NCBI GenBank assembly: GCA_001580565.1
Contig: LRBF01000049.1
Coordinates: 1 to 64,000, forward strand
Length of the DNA: 64,000 bases
Direction: 5' to 3'
Origin: Caballeronia megalochromosomata
GTDB taxonomy: Bacteria > Pseudomonadota > Gammaproteobacteria > Burkholderiales > Burkholderiaceae
A model generated the notes under the pieces. That model did no database searches. It worked only from the letters and a program-made list of their open reading frames with translations, and was not told where the DNA came from. A program made the position numbers and the translations under genes. Shown here piece after piece: positions 47,374-56,519 of this stretch. Numbering within the stretch: position 1 is the first letter of the stretch; the number at the start of each line of letters is the position of its first letter.

Positions 47374-47390
47374 TGTGCGATCTTCGCACA
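47374..47390. promoter_or_regulatory. LysR-type operator (T-N11-A palindrome)
   Basis: TGTGCGATCTTCGCACA is a perfect 7-3-7 inverted repeat with an inner T-N11-A (47376-47388). It lies 32 bp upstream of the LysR start in the divergent gap. Confidence 0.72.
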
Positions 47391-47538
47391 GGTCCCTGCA
47401 AACAAGTCGGTTGTGATACGCGCGGATGCTCGCTAAATTGCCGGCATGACTTCCGATCGGCCGCACGTGACTTGCGTTTTCGGCACAGATCGGAAACGTG
47501 AGTTCAAGAACATTCGACATCTGCCGCCGGATCACGCC

Positions 47539-48777
47539 ATGAATCCATCCTTGCAGGAAGGCGCGCTCGCAGGACTGCGCGTTCTCGATCTCTCTCGTGT
47601 GCTCGCCGGGCCGTGGGCCGGCCAGTTGCTAGCCGATCTCGGCGCGGACGTGATCAAGGTAGAGCGCCCGAAAACCGGCGACGACACGCGCGCCTGGGGA
47701 CCGCCCTGGCTCACCGATGCCGATGGCGAACCCACGGGCGAATCGGCGTACTACCTCGCCGCGAATCGCAACAAGCGCTCCGTGACGGTCGACCTCGGCC
47801 AGCCAGAGGGACAGGCGCTGATCCGCCGGCTGGCGGCCAAGGCCGATGTGCTCATCGAGAACTTCAAGGTCGGCGGCCTCGCGCAATACGGGCTGGACTA
47901 CGCGAGCCTCATCGCCGTGAATCCGCGCCTCGTCTATTGCTCGATCACGGGCTTCGGACAGACCGGCCCCTATGCCGCGCGCGCGGGTTACGACTTTTTG
48001 ATGCAGGGCATGGGCGGGCTGATGAGTCTCACGGGCCGCGCCGCTGGCTCCGCCGGTGAAGGGCCGCTCAAAGTGGGCGTCGCGCTGACGGACATCATGA
48101 CCGGCCTCTACGCGACCGTGGCGGTCCAGGCGGCGCTGGCGCATCGCGAACGCACGGGCAAGGGGCAGCACATCGACCTCGCATTGCTGGACGTGCAGAT
48201 CGCGTGCCTCGCGAATCAGGCTGCCAACTATCTGATCGGCGGCGTGGTGCCGCAGCGCATGGGCAATGCGCATCCGAGCATCGTGCCGTATCAGGATTTC
48301 CCGACTGCCGATGGCTACATGATCATCGCAGTCGGCAACGACGGTCAGTTCGCCCGATGTTGCGAAGCGCTGGGCAGACCCGAATGGAGCCGCGACGAGC
48401 GCTTCTCGCGCAATCCGCAACGCGTCGAGCACAGGGACGCGCTGATCGCGCTGATGCGTGAGCGCACGCTGAGCCGCACGACGAGCGAGTGGATCGGCAT
48501 CATGGAAGCGGCGGGCGTGCCGTGCGGGCCGGTCAACAGCATCGACAAGGTATTCGCGGACGCGCATGTGCAGTCGCGCGAAATGCGCATCGAGATGGCG
48601 CATCCGTTAGCGGAGAGTGTGCCGCTCGTCGCGAATCCGATCCGCCTGTCCGAGTCACCCGTGCAATACCGTCATGTTCCGCCGACGCTCGGCGCGCATA
48701 CCGACGAGGTGCTCGACACCTGGCTGGACATGTCCGGGCAGGAACGCGAAGCGCTGCGGCGCAACGGCGTGATCTAG
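47539..48777 (+). CDS. CaiB/BaiF family CoA transferase (LysR-linked)
   Basis: A 412-residue family III CoA transferase with LRVLDLSRVLAGPWAGQLLADL, ADVIKVERP, NRNKRSVTVDL and the catalytic Asp in KVGVALTDIMTGLYA. The overall character resembles succinyl-CoA:dicarboxylate CoA transferases (glutarate, itaconate or mesaconate type), but the substrate cannot be fixed. The ATG at 47539 fits the family start; earlier in-frame sequence overlaps the regulatory gap. The divergent LysR gene is its probable regulator. Confidence 0.92.
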   Translation: MNPSLQEGALAGLRVLDLSRVLAGPWAGQLLADLGADVIKVERPKTGDDTRAWGPPWLTDADGEPTGESAYYLAANRNKRSVTVDLGQPEGQALIRRLAAKADVLIENFKVGGLAQYGLDYASLIAVNPRLVYCSITGFGQTGPYAARAGYDFLMQGMGGLMSLTGRAAGSAGEGPLKVGVALTDIMTGLYATVAVQAALAHRERTGKGQHIDLALLDVQIACLANQAANYLIGGVVPQRMGNAHPSIVPYQDFPTADGYMIIAVGNDGQFARCCEALGRPEWSRDERFSRNPQRVEHRDALIALMRERTLSRTTSEWIGIMEAAGVPCGPVNSIDKVFADAHVQSREMRIEMAHPLAESVPLVANPIRLSESPVQYRHVPPTLGAHTDEVLDTWLDMSGQEREALRRNGVI

Positions 48778-48786
48778 GCCACGCGC

Positions 48787-49236
48787 TCAGGCGTCGCGCG
48801 CCGTCACGAGCAGTTTCGACACGAGGCGCTGCACGACTTCACCGGACTCGTCCATCGTTTCCGACGACACGGTCGCGATGCCTTGCGATGGCCGGGATTT
48901 CGATCGCTGCACGTCCTGCACGGTGCTGACGACCCGAAGCACATCGCCGGGACGCACCGGCCTGACCCACGCAAGCTCCACGCTCATGCCGACGATGCCG
49001 CCCGCGAGCGGCAATCCGCCCGACACGAGCAGACGCATCGTGAGCGCAGCCGTATGCCAGCCGCTTGCGGCGAGGCCACGAAACACGGACGCTTTCGCGG
49101 CGGTTTCGTCGAGATGGAACGGCTGGGGATCGAATTCCGACGCGAAGCGGCGAATGTCCCCCTCGCTCACGAGGAACGTCGGCGAGTCGAACTGCATACC
49201 CGTCTTCAGGTCGTCCAGATACAGGGGTTCGGTCAT
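48787..49236 (-). CDS. MaoC-family enoyl-CoA hydratase
   Basis: A 149-residue hot-dog-fold hydratase. The catalytic D-x4-H reads FDPQPFH (D36, H41), and the family segment FRGLAASGWHTAALTMRL follows. It hydrates a 2-enoyl-CoA. It is convergent with the CoA transferase gene, 9 bp apart, and could act on the same CoA thioester although it needs its own promoter. Confidence 0.9.
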   Translation of the reverse strand: MTEPLYLDDLKTGMQFDSPTFLVSEGDIRRFASEFDPQPFHLDETAAKASVFRGLAASGWHTAALTMRLLVSGGLPLAGGIVGMSVELAWVRPVRPGDVLRVVSTVQDVQRSKSRPSQGIATVSSETMDESGEVVQRLVSKLLVTARDA

Positions 49237-49389
49237 CGCGTGGGCTCCGGGTGTCCGATCGATCGCGCTCGATCGACGATCCGTTTCGGGTCGTAGTTGA
49301 AGTATTCCCGCTTTTGACAAAACGTGCTTCCCGAACGGACGGATCGATATTTCGCCGAGATGGTGAACGCTACACGCGTTGCACGCGCC

Positions 49390-50076
49390 TTACGCGCTGG
49401 CGCGGGCGTCGCCGTTCATCGCGGGAAGCCGGGCGAGCATGGCTTCGAGATGCGCGGGCCCCGCCGCGACCGCGCTCAGGAACATGCCGATCGAGAAGTG
49501 AATCATGTGATCGATCTGCAGGGGACGATCCGTGCGCGGCACGCGATCGGAAAGAATGAGCGTGGCGAGCCCGTGTTCGATGCTCCACGCCGCGTGCGTG
49601 ACGAGCGTCAGCGTGCGCTCGGGCCAGCCGTTCTCGAGTGCGGCCCGCTCCACCGACGATGCGAACAGCCCGAACGAAATCGAGCCTTCCTCCGTGAGTT
49701 CGGGATAGGCGTCGCGCGCGACGATGCGCGGTCCCACCATCAGATCGAACAGCCCCTTGTGGCTCTGCGCGAACTCGACATACACGCGCAGCATGCGGTA
49801 AGCCACGGTCATCGCGGTATCGTCGGCGCCGAGGATGGCGCGGCGCAAATCGGCGAGATCCCGCCAGCCGTCGGCGGCGATGGCGGCCAGCAGTCCTTCC
49901 TTGCCGGCGAAATGCCGGGACGGGGCTGCCTCCGACACGCCGACCGCGCGGGCGAGATAGCGCAGGCTCAGCTCATGCGCGCCGACGTCTTCCAGCGCGC
50001 GCCGGCCTTCGGCGATCAGGGCTTCACGCAGGTTTCCGTGGTGGTAGGGCACATCGGCGGAAGGTTTCGGGCTCAC
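49390..50076 (-). CDS. TetR-family regulator of the hydratase/CoA-transferase operon
   Basis: A 228-residue TetR protein. The helix-turn-helix lies near residues 12-60 (YHHGNLREALIAEGRRALED, then SLRYLARAVGVSEAAPSRHF) and is followed by a TetR C-terminal domain (AYRMLRVYVEFAQSHKGLFDLM) seen in regulators of acyl-CoA metabolism. The start is GTG with a weak ribosome site. It is divergent from the operon 50359-56339, and the gap has a TAACA-C-TGTTA palindrome. Confidence 0.9.
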   Translation of the reverse strand: MSPKPSADVPYHHGNLREALIAEGRRALEDVGAHELSLRYLARAVGVSEAAPSRHFAGKEGLLAAIAADGWRDLADLRRAILGADDTAMTVAYRMLRVYVEFAQSHKGLFDLMVGPRIVARDAYPELTEEGSISFGLFASSVERAALENGWPERTLTLVTHAAWSIEHGLATLILSDRVPRTDRPLQIDHMIHFSIGMFLSAVAAGPAHLEAMLARLPAMNGDARASA

Positions 50077-50189
50077 GATTCGTCGGCATATCGTTCGTAG
50101 GAAGGAAATTATAGGCGGGCGGCTTCGCTGCCGGCAACGCGCGGCGAGCGCGGCAAATATCGCGGGATTACCCTGATTTGCTTATAAGT

Positions 50190-50200
50190 TAACACTGTTA
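50190..50200. promoter_or_regulatory. Candidate TetR operator
   Basis: TAACACTGTTA is a perfect 5-1-5 palindrome in an AT-rich part of the gap between the TetR gene and the enoyl-CoA hydratase operon. A second, weaker inverted repeat (ATCCTA-N8-TAGGAT, 50287-50306) lies nearer the hydratase gene. Confidence 0.5.
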
Positions 50201-50358
50201 TCATCACATCCAGATCGAGCCGGTTTACACGGATGCAGTACCGAGTCAGCGAACATCGCGTCCGGCTGGCGAGACGATCGTTTGGAATCCTATCGGGTAT
50301 TAGGATCGTTTCAATCCGTTCGTCTGACGTGAAGTCAGGCCCACATGCAGGAAGACAC

Positions 50359-51123
50359 ATGAGCACTGTCGTGTTTGAAAAGGACGGCGCGGTCGGCGTC
50401 GTCACGATGTCGAAGCCGCCTCACAATCTGATCGAGGATGCATTCCTCAGAGATTTGCTCGATGCCTACGGCAAGGCGGTCGAGTCGGGATGCCGGTCGA
50501 TCCTGTTGCGCAGCGGCATGCGCCATTTCTGCGCCGGCGCGGATGTCGCGGGCTTCGCCGGTGGCGGCCGTCGACGCGATCAGGCCAGCCTCGAAGCGCT
50601 GCTCGATGCACTCGAAAACGTGCCGCTGCCTTCCGTTGCCGCGGTTCATGGCGGCGCGCTCGGCGGCGGCTTCGAGCTCGCGCTGACCTGCGACATGATC
50701 GTCGCCGCCGATACGGCCTTCTTCGGCATGGCCGAGGCCTCGCTCGGCCTGCTGCCGCTGCTCGGCGGCGTGCAGCGTGTGGTGCAGCGCGTCGGTCCGG
50801 CGCGCGCGAAGGAAATGGCGATGTTCGGCCGCCGCCACGACCCCGCGGCGCTCGAACGCTGGGGCGTCGTCAACCTCGTCGCGGCGGAAGCGGAACTGCC
50901 CGCCGTATCGATGTCGTGGGCGCGGCAACTGGCGTGTGGCCCGACGGTCGCGCTGCGCGGCATCAAGACGCTGGCGAATCTGTCGGCGCGTCACGGCATT
51001 GCAGGCGCGGATGCGCAGCAGACCGACGTGAACAACATGATGTGGGCGAGCGCGGATCAAAAGCGCGGGCTCGCCGCGTTTGCCAAAACCGGCCCCGGTT
51101 CGGCCGTTTTCGAGGGGAACTGA
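50359..51123 (+). CDS. Enoyl-CoA hydratase/isomerase family protein
   Basis: A 254-residue crotonase-fold enzyme. The oxyanion-hole segments are MRHFCAGADVAGFA and GGALGGGFELALTCDMIVAA, and the catalytic-acid region is FFGMAEASLGLLPLLGGVQR. It would add water to, or isomerise, an enoyl-CoA. The ATG has an AGGAAGA ribosome site. It is first in the operon, and the CoA transferase ATG lies 2 bp after its stop codon. Confidence 0.9.
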   Translation: MSTVVFEKDGAVGVVTMSKPPHNLIEDAFLRDLLDAYGKAVESGCRSILLRSGMRHFCAGADVAGFAGGGRRRDQASLEALLDALENVPLPSVAAVHGGALGGGFELALTCDMIVAADTAFFGMAEASLGLLPLLGGVQRVVQRVGPARAKEMAMFGRRHDPAALERWGVVNLVAAEAELPAVSMSWARQLACGPTVALRGIKTLANLSARHGIAGADAQQTDVNNMMWASADQKRGLAAFAKTGPGSAVFEGN

Positions 51124-51124
51124 T

Positions 51125-52360
51125 ATGGGCGCGCCTCTTGACGGACTGAAAGTCATCGACTTCACGCGTGTTCTGGCGGGCCCCCTGTGCACCAAGACGC
51201 TGCGCGACCTGGGCGCCGAAGTCACCAAGATCGAGCCGCCCGGCGGCGATTCGGGACGCGGCGGCGTGCCGCACATCGGCACGATGTCGGTCTATTACGC
51301 GCAGCAGAACGCGGGCAAGCGCAATCTCAGCCTCGACCTCAACTGGCCCGAGGCGCGCGCGATCGTGACCGAGCTGTGCCGCGAAGCGGATGTCATCGTC
51401 GAAAACTTCCGGCCCGGCACGCTCGCGCGCTTCGGCCTCGGCTACGAGCAGGTGCGCGAGTTCAACCCGGGCGTCGTCTATGTGTCGATGAGCGGCTACG
51501 GTCAATCCGGCCCGTGGCGCAACCGGCCGGCGTTCGCGCCGACCGTGCAGGCGGAAACCGGCCTCACGGATATCCTGCGCGAGCACTACGGTCATGCGTC
51601 CGACGCGCTCAGGAACGACGCGTGCAGCCACGCGGACGTCTACACGGGCCTGCATGGCGCGATCGCCGTGCTCGCCGCGCTCGCGCAACGCGATCGCACC
51701 GGCGAGGGGCAGCATGTCGATGTGTCGATGGCGGCGACCATGCTCGCCGTCAACGAGCGCGCCGGCGCGCAGCTTTCCGGCGTCGACACCCACGGCGAGC
51801 CGCCCGCGCTGAGCGCGCCGGAATCGCACATCTTCGCGCTGCCCGACGGACGGCAGGTGACGATCGCGGCGAGCCCCATCTATTCGCCGATGTTCGTGCG
51901 CTTCTGTTCGATGATGCGCCGCACGGACCTCCTGGGCGATCCGCGCTTCGCGAGCGCGCCGCTGCGCCGTGAGAATCTCGACGCGCTGCTTGCCGAAGTG
52001 CGTGCGTGGATCCTCACCTTCAACGATCTCGAAGAGCTTCAGGCTCAGGTCAGCGAGCAGGGACTGGCGATCGGCGTGGTGCGCAGCACCCGCGAGCTGG
52101 CCGAGTCCGAATGGGCCGCCGACTGGGGCGCGATCGTCCATGTCGACGACCGCACGGGCGGCACGATGCGCATGCCCGGGCCGCCCTGGCGCTTCAGCGG
52201 CGCGACCTTGCCGCAGCCGGGAATTCCGGCGTTTCAGGGCGAGCACAACATCGAGCTGCTCACGGAGCGCAACATGGACCCGGCGATGATCCACGAACTC
52301 AGACAGCGCAAGATCCTGCTGAGCCGCAAGAGCCTGCGCGGTGAGTTCGATGAAGTCTGA
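51125..52360 (+). CDS. CaiB/BaiF family CoA transferase (operon with FAH)
   Basis: A 411-residue family III CoA transferase with LKVIDFTRVLAGPLCTKTLRDL, AEVTKIEPPGGDSGRG, GKRNLSLDLNWPEA and the catalytic Asp in CSHADVYTGLHGA. It is the third such enzyme in the window and is not a close copy of the others. It likely activates a substrate of the fumarylacetoacetase-containing pathway. It begins almost at the hydratase stop and overlaps the next gene by 11 bp. Confidence 0.92.
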   Translation: MGAPLDGLKVIDFTRVLAGPLCTKTLRDLGAEVTKIEPPGGDSGRGGVPHIGTMSVYYAQQNAGKRNLSLDLNWPEARAIVTELCREADVIVENFRPGTLARFGLGYEQVREFNPGVVYVSMSGYGQSGPWRNRPAFAPTVQAETGLTDILREHYGHASDALRNDACSHADVYTGLHGAIAVLAALAQRDRTGEGQHVDVSMAATMLAVNERAGAQLSGVDTHGEPPALSAPESHIFALPDGRQVTIAASPIYSPMFVRFCSMMRRTDLLGDPRFASAPLRRENLDALLAEVRAWILTFNDLEELQAQVSEQGLAIGVVRSTRELAESEWAADWGAIVHVDDRTGGTMRMPGPPWRFSGATLPQPGIPAFQGEHNIELLTERNMDPAMIHELRQRKILLSRKSLRGEFDEV

Positions 52361-53666
52361 CCATACGCACGACATCGATGCGAGAAGCTGGCTCGCCTCG
52401 GCCAATGACGGAATCACGCCGTTCCCGCTGCAGAACCTGCCGTTCGGCGTCTTTCGGCGCGCGGGGACGAACGAGGCGTTTCGCGGCGGGGTCGCGTTGG
52501 GCGACCAGGTGATCGACCTCGGCGCGTTGAGCGAAGCGGGTGCGTTCTCGGGGCTTGCGGCCGATGCCGCGCGCGCCTGCGCGCAGCCGTCGCTAAACGC
52601 GTTTTTCGACATGGGCCCCGACGCGTGGCGCGCGCTTCGCCATGCGCTCTTCGCACTGTTCGATGCGCGACGCGAAGGCGCGGGTTCCGGCGAACACTGT
52701 CTCGTGCCGCAAGCCAGCGTGGAACACGGCATCCCCGCGCGCATCGGCGACTACACGGACTTCTATACGTCGATCGATCACGCGCGCAACATCGTGAAGC
52801 TGCTGCGTCCGGACGGCGCGGTGTCGCCAAACTTTCAGTGGATGCCCGTCGCGTATCACGGGCGCGTGTCGAGCATCGGGCTTTCCGGGCAGAAGGTGCG
52901 GCGCCCCGTCGGTCAACACATGACGGCGGGCGCGCGCGCGCCGAAGGTCGGGCCGTGCACGCGGCTCGACTACGAGCTCGAACTGGGCATCTTCATCGGG
53001 GTAGGCAACGCGCAGGGCGAGCACATTCCCGTCGCGTCGGCCGAGGAACACGTGTTCGGGCTCTGTCTGCTCAACGACTGGTCCGCGCGCGATATCCAGG
53101 CGTGGGAATCGGCGCCGCTCGGACCGTTTCTCGCGAAGAGTTTCGCGACGACCCTGTCGCCGTGGATCGTGACGATGGATGCGCTCGTACCCTATCGCAC
53201 CGCATGGACGCGGCCGTCCGACGATCCGCAGCCGCTTCCGTATTTGTCGGCGCCTGCGGCGCGCGAAAGCGGCGCAATCGATATCCGGCTCGAAGTCGCG
53301 CTCGAAACCGCAATCCATCGGCGCGATGGCATGCCGCTCACGCGCGTCTCGCGCACCAGCTTTCGCCATCAATACTGGACGCTCGCGCAGATGGTCGCGC
53401 ATCACACGATCGCGGGCTGCAATCTTCAGAGCGGCGATCTGCTGGGAAGCGGAACGATCTCGGGCCCGACGCGCGACGAGGCAGGCGCGTTGATCGAGCT
53501 GACGCAAGCCGGTCACGCGCCGATACGTCTGCCGACGGGCGAGACCCGCGCATTTCTCGAAGACGGCGATGCCGTCGTGATGAGCGGATGGTGCGAGCGT
53601 CCCGGTTACGCGCGCATCGGCTTCGGCGAGAACCGCGCCGAAGTGCTGCCGGCGAATTGGGACTGA
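52350..53666 (+). CDS. fahA: Fumarylacetoacetase
   Basis: A 438-residue full-length fumarylacetoacetase with an N-terminal SH3-like domain and a C-terminal metal-dependent C-C hydrolase domain. DYTDFYTSIDHARN carries the metal Asp137 and catalytic His144 (ATG at 52350). ELELGIFIG and LLNDWSARDIQAWE hold further metal ligands. In tyrosine breakdown it cleaves fumarylacetoacetate to fumarate and acetoacetate, but no homogentisate dioxygenase or isomerase gene is nearby. An in-frame GTG at 52341 would add three residues. Confidence 0.92.
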   Translation: MKSDHTHDIDARSWLASANDGITPFPLQNLPFGVFRRAGTNEAFRGGVALGDQVIDLGALSEAGAFSGLAADAARACAQPSLNAFFDMGPDAWRALRHALFALFDARREGAGSGEHCLVPQASVEHGIPARIGDYTDFYTSIDHARNIVKLLRPDGAVSPNFQWMPVAYHGRVSSIGLSGQKVRRPVGQHMTAGARAPKVGPCTRLDYELELGIFIGVGNAQGEHIPVASAEEHVFGLCLLNDWSARDIQAWESAPLGPFLAKSFATTLSPWIVTMDALVPYRTAWTRPSDDPQPLPYLSAPAARESGAIDIRLEVALETAIHRRDGMPLTRVSRTSFRHQYWTLAQMVAHHTIAGCNLQSGDLLGSGTISGPTRDEAGALIELTQAGHAPIRLPTGETRAFLEDGDAVVMSGWCERPGYARIGFGENRAEVLPANWD

Positions 53667-53711
53667 CCGGCTCCGGGCAACGGAACGGATCTGCAAATCA
53701 GGAGACACACG

Positions 53712-55076
53712 ATGAACGCGGTATTCGAAACAGACGCGGCGCTTGCCGACCAGGATGCGGACCGGGCCTTGCGCGATGCCTATCGCGCCACGGAATGGCG
53801 CATCATGCCAATTCTCTTTGCTCTATGGCTGCTCGCGTGGGTCGATCGCGCAAACGTCGCGTTCGCCAAGCTGCAGATGCTCTCGGACCTGCGCTTCAGC
53901 GAAACCGTGTATGGCCTCGGCGCGGGATTGTTTTTCCTCGGCTACCTCTTGCTCGGCGTGCCGAGCTCGATGATCCAGCAACGCGTAGGCGCCCGCACGA
54001 CCATTTCGGCGATCGCGCTGGGCTGGGGCGTGACCAGCGTCGCGATGATGTTCGTTCATGACACGACCACGTTCTACATGCTGCGCTTTCTGCTCGGTGC
54101 ATTCGAGGCGGGCTTCTATCCGGGCGTCATTCTGTACATGAACCAGTGGTTCCCGTCGAAGCGCCGCACGCGCAACTTCAGCATCTTCCATTCCGCGGCG
54201 ATCTGTTCGACCGTGGCGGTCGGCCTGACCGGTGGCTTCGTGCTCGAGCACATGAGCGGCCTTCTCGGCGTCGCCGGCTGGCGATGGATGTTCCTGATCC
54301 AGGCCGTGCCCACGGTCCTGACGGGATGTATCGCGTTCGCCGTGCTGCCGGACGGTCCTGGCAGCGCGCGCTGGCTGTCGCCGCAGCAACGGCGTCTCGT
54401 GCAGGCGGACCTCGAACGCGATCGTGGCGACGCGCATCCGGCGAGTGAACTGCCCGGCTCGTTGCTCGCGAATCCGCTGGTCTGGACGCTGTCCGCCGCG
54501 TACTTCTGCATCCTGACCGCGAACTCGGCGCTGAGCTTTTTCATCCCGACGATTCTTCACGAAGCCGGATTCGGCGGCTACAGCGCGATCGGCAATGCCA
54601 TCGCCGCGATCTGCGTGCTCGGCGCGCTGGGGAATATCGCGCTTTCGACGTTCGCCAGCCGCTACCGCGATGTCCGGGGACATTGCGCGGTCGCGTCGCT
54701 GATCAGCGTGGCGAGTCTGCTGGTGCTCGTCTTCGTGTGGCATAGCAGCCGGCCGGTCACGTTCGTCACGCTGGTGCTCGCGCTCGCCGGAACGGGTGCA
54801 GGCATCTCGCTGTTCTGGCAGATCCCCGTGCGCTACCTGCAAGGCAATGCGATGACGCTGGGCGTGCCGTTCATCAGTTCGGTGGCGAATCTCGCGGGCT
54901 TCCTGACACCCTGGCTCACAGGCTATGTGCGCGACGTGTCCGGCAGCTACACGAGCGGGTTCGTGACCGCCGCCGTCGTTCAGTCGCTTGCCGCGATCGT
55001 GCTGGTTATCGGCGTGCCGATCGCCTCGCGCCGGCGAAACGCGCGCTCAGCGACGCCGGGACAAGAGCCCGCCTGA
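53712..55076 (+). CDS. MFS transporter, ACS family (operon with FAH)
   Basis: A 454-residue twelve-helix carrier with ACS-type features: LLAWVDRANVAFAKLQML, GLGAGLFFLGYLLLGVPSSM, LLGAFEAGFYPGVILYMNQW and a central cytoplasmic loop. It probably takes up the acid degraded by the operon. It lies 45 bp after the fumarylacetoacetase gene. Confidence 0.92.
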   Translation: MNAVFETDAALADQDADRALRDAYRATEWRIMPILFALWLLAWVDRANVAFAKLQMLSDLRFSETVYGLGAGLFFLGYLLLGVPSSMIQQRVGARTTISAIALGWGVTSVAMMFVHDTTTFYMLRFLLGAFEAGFYPGVILYMNQWFPSKRRTRNFSIFHSAAICSTVAVGLTGGFVLEHMSGLLGVAGWRWMFLIQAVPTVLTGCIAFAVLPDGPGSARWLSPQQRRLVQADLERDRGDAHPASELPGSLLANPLVWTLSAAYFCILTANSALSFFIPTILHEAGFGGYSAIGNAIAAICVLGALGNIALSTFASRYRDVRGHCAVASLISVASLLVLVFVWHSSRPVTFVTLVLALAGTGAGISLFWQIPVRYLQGNAMTLGVPFISSVANLAGFLTPWLTGYVRDVSGSYTSGFVTAAVVQSLAAIVLVIGVPIASRRRNARSATPGQEPA

Positions 55077-55151
55077 TTCATCGGCAAGGTCGTCCGGCTG
55101 AGGACGACCACAATCCAAAATAATTAGATATACGAATCAATGGAGATAGAA

Positions 55152-56339
55152 ATGCGGAAATCCGTGTGGCTCGCGTGCACGCTCGTTGCGTTGACGCCTG
55201 TCGTCGCGTTCGCTCAAAGCAGCGTCACGCTCTACGGCCTCGTCGATGCGGGCATCAGCTATGCCAACAATGTCGCGCCGAAGGCCGGCGCCATCGGCGG
55301 ACGCAAGATCCAGGAGACGAGCGGCGTCGGCGTGCCGTCACGCTGGGGCTTGCGCGGCGTCGAGGAACTGGGCGGCGGGAATACGGCGGTGTTCGTGCTG
55401 GAGAACGGCTTCAGCGTCGCAAACGGCACGATGCTGCAAGGCTCGCGCCTCTTCGGAAGGCAGGCGTATGTCGGTCTCGCCAACAGGCAACTGGGGACGG
55501 TCACGCTCGGGCGTCAATACGAATCTGTCGTCGACTTCGTCGGCCCGTTCGTGTCCTCGCGGCAATGGGGCACGCAATACGGCGCGCATGTCGGCGATAT
55601 CGACAATCTCTACACGACGTTTCGTATCAACAACGCAGTCAAATATCAGAGCCCGACGCTTTCGGGCATCACGCTCGGCGGCCTGTACGCGTTCAGCAAT
55701 CAGGCGGCGGGGCCGGGCGGAACGGGCTTCGCGAATAATCGCGCGTGGAGTGTCGGCGGCAGCTATACGCACGATGCGTTCTCGTTCGGCGTCGGGCATT
55801 TTCATCTGAGCAACCCGTCGGCGGGCGGGACGGACGGCAACAACACGTCGGGCGCGGTGGTCGGGGACTATTCGAATCCCACGGCCATCTTTTATACGCG
55901 GCCGGTGACGTCGCATGAAGTGACGGCGGTGGGCGCGGCCTACGCGCTCGGCGCGTTCACGCTGGGCGGCGCCTATACCTACGCTCACCTCTCTTACGCG
56001 GATCACACCAGCTTTTCGATGTCCAACTACGAGGCCAACGCGCGATACCGCTTCACGCCGGCGCTGGTGGCGGGCATCGCGGCCATCTACAGCATCGGCG
56101 ATGTGGGCGGCGCGTCCTCGATCGCCAATATCAGCGACGGGCCGCATCCGCACTGGCTGCAGTTCAACGCCGGTCTGATCTATTCGCTTAGCAAGCGCAC
56201 GGACGTATACGGTGCGCTCGTGTATCAGAAGGCGCTGAACGGGGCGCTGACTGCTGCAATCGTGAATGTCGGCGGACCGAGCGGGACCAACTCGCGGTAT
56301 CAGGTCGCGACGACGGTGGGCGTGCGGCACAGGTTCTGA
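55152..56339 (+). CDS. Gram-negative general porin, OmpC-like
   Basis: A 395-residue trimeric porin of the Burkholderiales type. The signal peptide is cleaved after VVAFA, the mature start is QSSVTLYGLVDAGISYAN, the conserved RWGLRGVEELGGG and GLANRQLGTVTLGRQY follow, and the chain ends in Phe (GVRHRF). The ATG at 55152 has a GGAGA ribosome site that itself contains an earlier in-frame ATG at 55140, which was rejected. It is last in the operon and gives outer-membrane passage for the substrate. Confidence 0.93.
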   Translation: MRKSVWLACTLVALTPVVAFAQSSVTLYGLVDAGISYANNVAPKAGAIGGRKIQETSGVGVPSRWGLRGVEELGGGNTAVFVLENGFSVANGTMLQGSRLFGRQAYVGLANRQLGTVTLGRQYESVVDFVGPFVSSRQWGTQYGAHVGDIDNLYTTFRINNAVKYQSPTLSGITLGGLYAFSNQAAGPGGTGFANNRAWSVGGSYTHDAFSFGVGHFHLSNPSAGGTDGNNTSGAVVGDYSNPTAIFYTRPVTSHEVTAVGAAYALGAFTLGGAYTYAHLSYADHTSFSMSNYEANARYRFTPALVAGIAAIYSIGDVGGASSIANISDGPHPHWLQFNAGLIYSLSKRTDVYGALVYQKALNGALTAAIVNVGGPSGTNSRYQVATTVGVRHRF

Positions 56340-56367
56340 GAAGCATCCAGCGGCACTTCGCATTGCG

Positions 56368-56414
56368 CGCAAAAAACGGATAAACCGGGGCCCACGCTCC
56401 GCAGATTCCGGATA
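56368..56414 (+). promoter_or_regulatory. Two XylS/BenR-type direct repeats
   Basis: CGCA-N6-GGATA occurs at 56368-56382 and again at 56400-56414, matching the XylS/BenR half-site TGCA-N6-GGNTA except for the first base. The starts are 32 bp apart, about three helical turns. The proximal copy overlaps the -35 position by two bases, as described for XylS at the Pm promoter. Confidence 0.8.
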
Positions 56415-56441
56415 GCGTGGCCACAGGCACATTCCTAGAAT
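56413..56441 (+). promoter_or_regulatory. Promoter of the ring-hydroxylating dioxygenase operon
   Basis: A -10 TAGAAT (56436-56441) is present 17 bp after a weak -35 (TAGCGT, 56413-56418). The weak -35 and adjoining repeats suit an activator-dependent AraC/XylS promoter. The leader to the reductase ATG is about 70 nt. Confidence 0.68.
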
Positions 56442-56519
56442 CGTCTCCATAGCAAAGCCATGTCCGTGCACCGCCCCGATCCCGGCGGCGGTCTGCGCGG
56501 CAGGAACGGAGACAAGTGA

